Shown: piece after piece, positions 30,453-30,547 of the stretch
Position numbering within the stretch: position 1 is the first letter of the stretch
How the letters are laid out: every line of letters starts with the position of its first letter
Assembly (NCBI GenBank): GCA_937885815.1
Contig: CALABM010000194.1
Coordinates: 1 to 30,547, forward strand
Source of the DNA: an uncultured Verrucomicrobiales bacterium
GTDB lineage: Bacteria > Verrucomicrobiota > Verrucomicrobiia > Verrucomicrobiales > Akkermansiaceae
Reading direction: 5' to 3'
DNA: 30,547 bases
Notes under the pieces: generated by a model
Database searches by the model: none
Told to the model about the DNA's origin: nothing
Seen by the model: only the letters and a program-made list of their open reading frames with translations
Made by a program: the position numbers and the translations under genes

Positions 30453-30547
30453 TTGTAAGGGCGTTATAGAGCCTAAAAAATCAGTTGTTCAGGTCTACTT
30501 CCCCCACAGAGATATGAGCTGGGCGTACTATAACGATCAGTTTGACC
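30424..30547 (+). CDS. Partial unrecognised reading frame running off the window end
   Basis: An open frame from ATG 30424 to the edge encodes 41 residues. The first ten or so are antisense to the patatin fragment and so probably not native. From about VCKGVIEP onward the sequence looks like real protein, with VVQVYFPHRDMSWAYYNDQFD rich in aromatic and acidic residues. It faintly recalls uncharacterised proteins of mobile elements in gut Firmicutes, but I cannot assign a family. If genuine, its true start was lost at a second break near 30450. Kept as a low-confidence partial gene. Confidence 0.4.
   Translation, partial: MPPINEPMEVCKGVIEPKKSVVQVYFPHRDMSWAYYNDQFD

Overview
The window looks like chromosomal DNA from a Verrucomicrobiota bacterium, possibly an Akkermansia-like gut lineage. 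The reasons are a moderately GC-rich genome, many gene starts without a Shine-Dalgarno sequence, an altered DnaX zinc loop, and a small beta-rich protein resembling a family I associate with this phylum. This placement is an inference from remembered family features, not from a search.

Layout. (1) Positions 1-3010, minus strand: carB, the carbamoyl-phosphate synthase large subunit, cut by the window start. (2) Positions 3177-16554, minus strand: an 11-gene surface-glycan locus that ends in a strong terminator just before carB. Read in transcription order it holds rfbA-rfbC-rfbD-rfbB (dTDP-L-rhamnose), a DegT-type sugar aminotransferase, a glycosyltransferase fused to a TagF-like polyol-phosphate transferase, an ATP-grasp/HAD fusion, a TagD-like cytidylyltransferase fused to a Gfo/Idh oxidoreductase, an SDR, a family 2 glycosyltransferase, an RgpF-like protein and a last family 2 glycosyltransferase with its own promoter. 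Together these suggest a rhamnose-containing glycan carrying a teichoic-acid-like, CDP-polyol-derived phosphate substituent or backbone. No flippase, polymerase or initiating transferase is present. (3) Positions 16555-17551: about 1 kb of AT-rich DNA without a convincing gene, holding two long inverted repeats. (4) Positions 17573-22563, plus strand: dnaX (very probably leaderless) and ybaB, then an adaptor, ATPase and FtsX-type permease that form a MacAB-like transporter. (5) Positions 22703-28234, plus strand: a small conserved protein, tRNA-Gln(CUG), murA, a membrane-anchored c-type cytochrome, a CCA-adding enzyme, ndk and a DedA-family protein, several with recognisable sigma-70-type promoters and terminators. 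(6) Positions 28328-30407, minus strand: a secreted Pro/Ala/Arg-rich protein and mnmE.

The right-hand end is abnormal. The MnmE reading frame loses its normal N-terminus at about 30,200-30,225 and continues instead into a patatin-like phospholipase fragment. That fragment itself breaks at about 30,450 against an unrelated plus-strand reading frame. This is either a mosaic of real recombination events or, quite possibly, assembly chimerism at a contig end.

The most noteworthy points are the CDP-polyol module with three multidomain fusions in a presumably Gram-negative organism, the chimeric mnmE end, two promoters positioned to give leaderless mRNAs (dnaX and dedA), and a small palindromic repeat family, one copy of which appears to have extended the C-terminus of RfbD.
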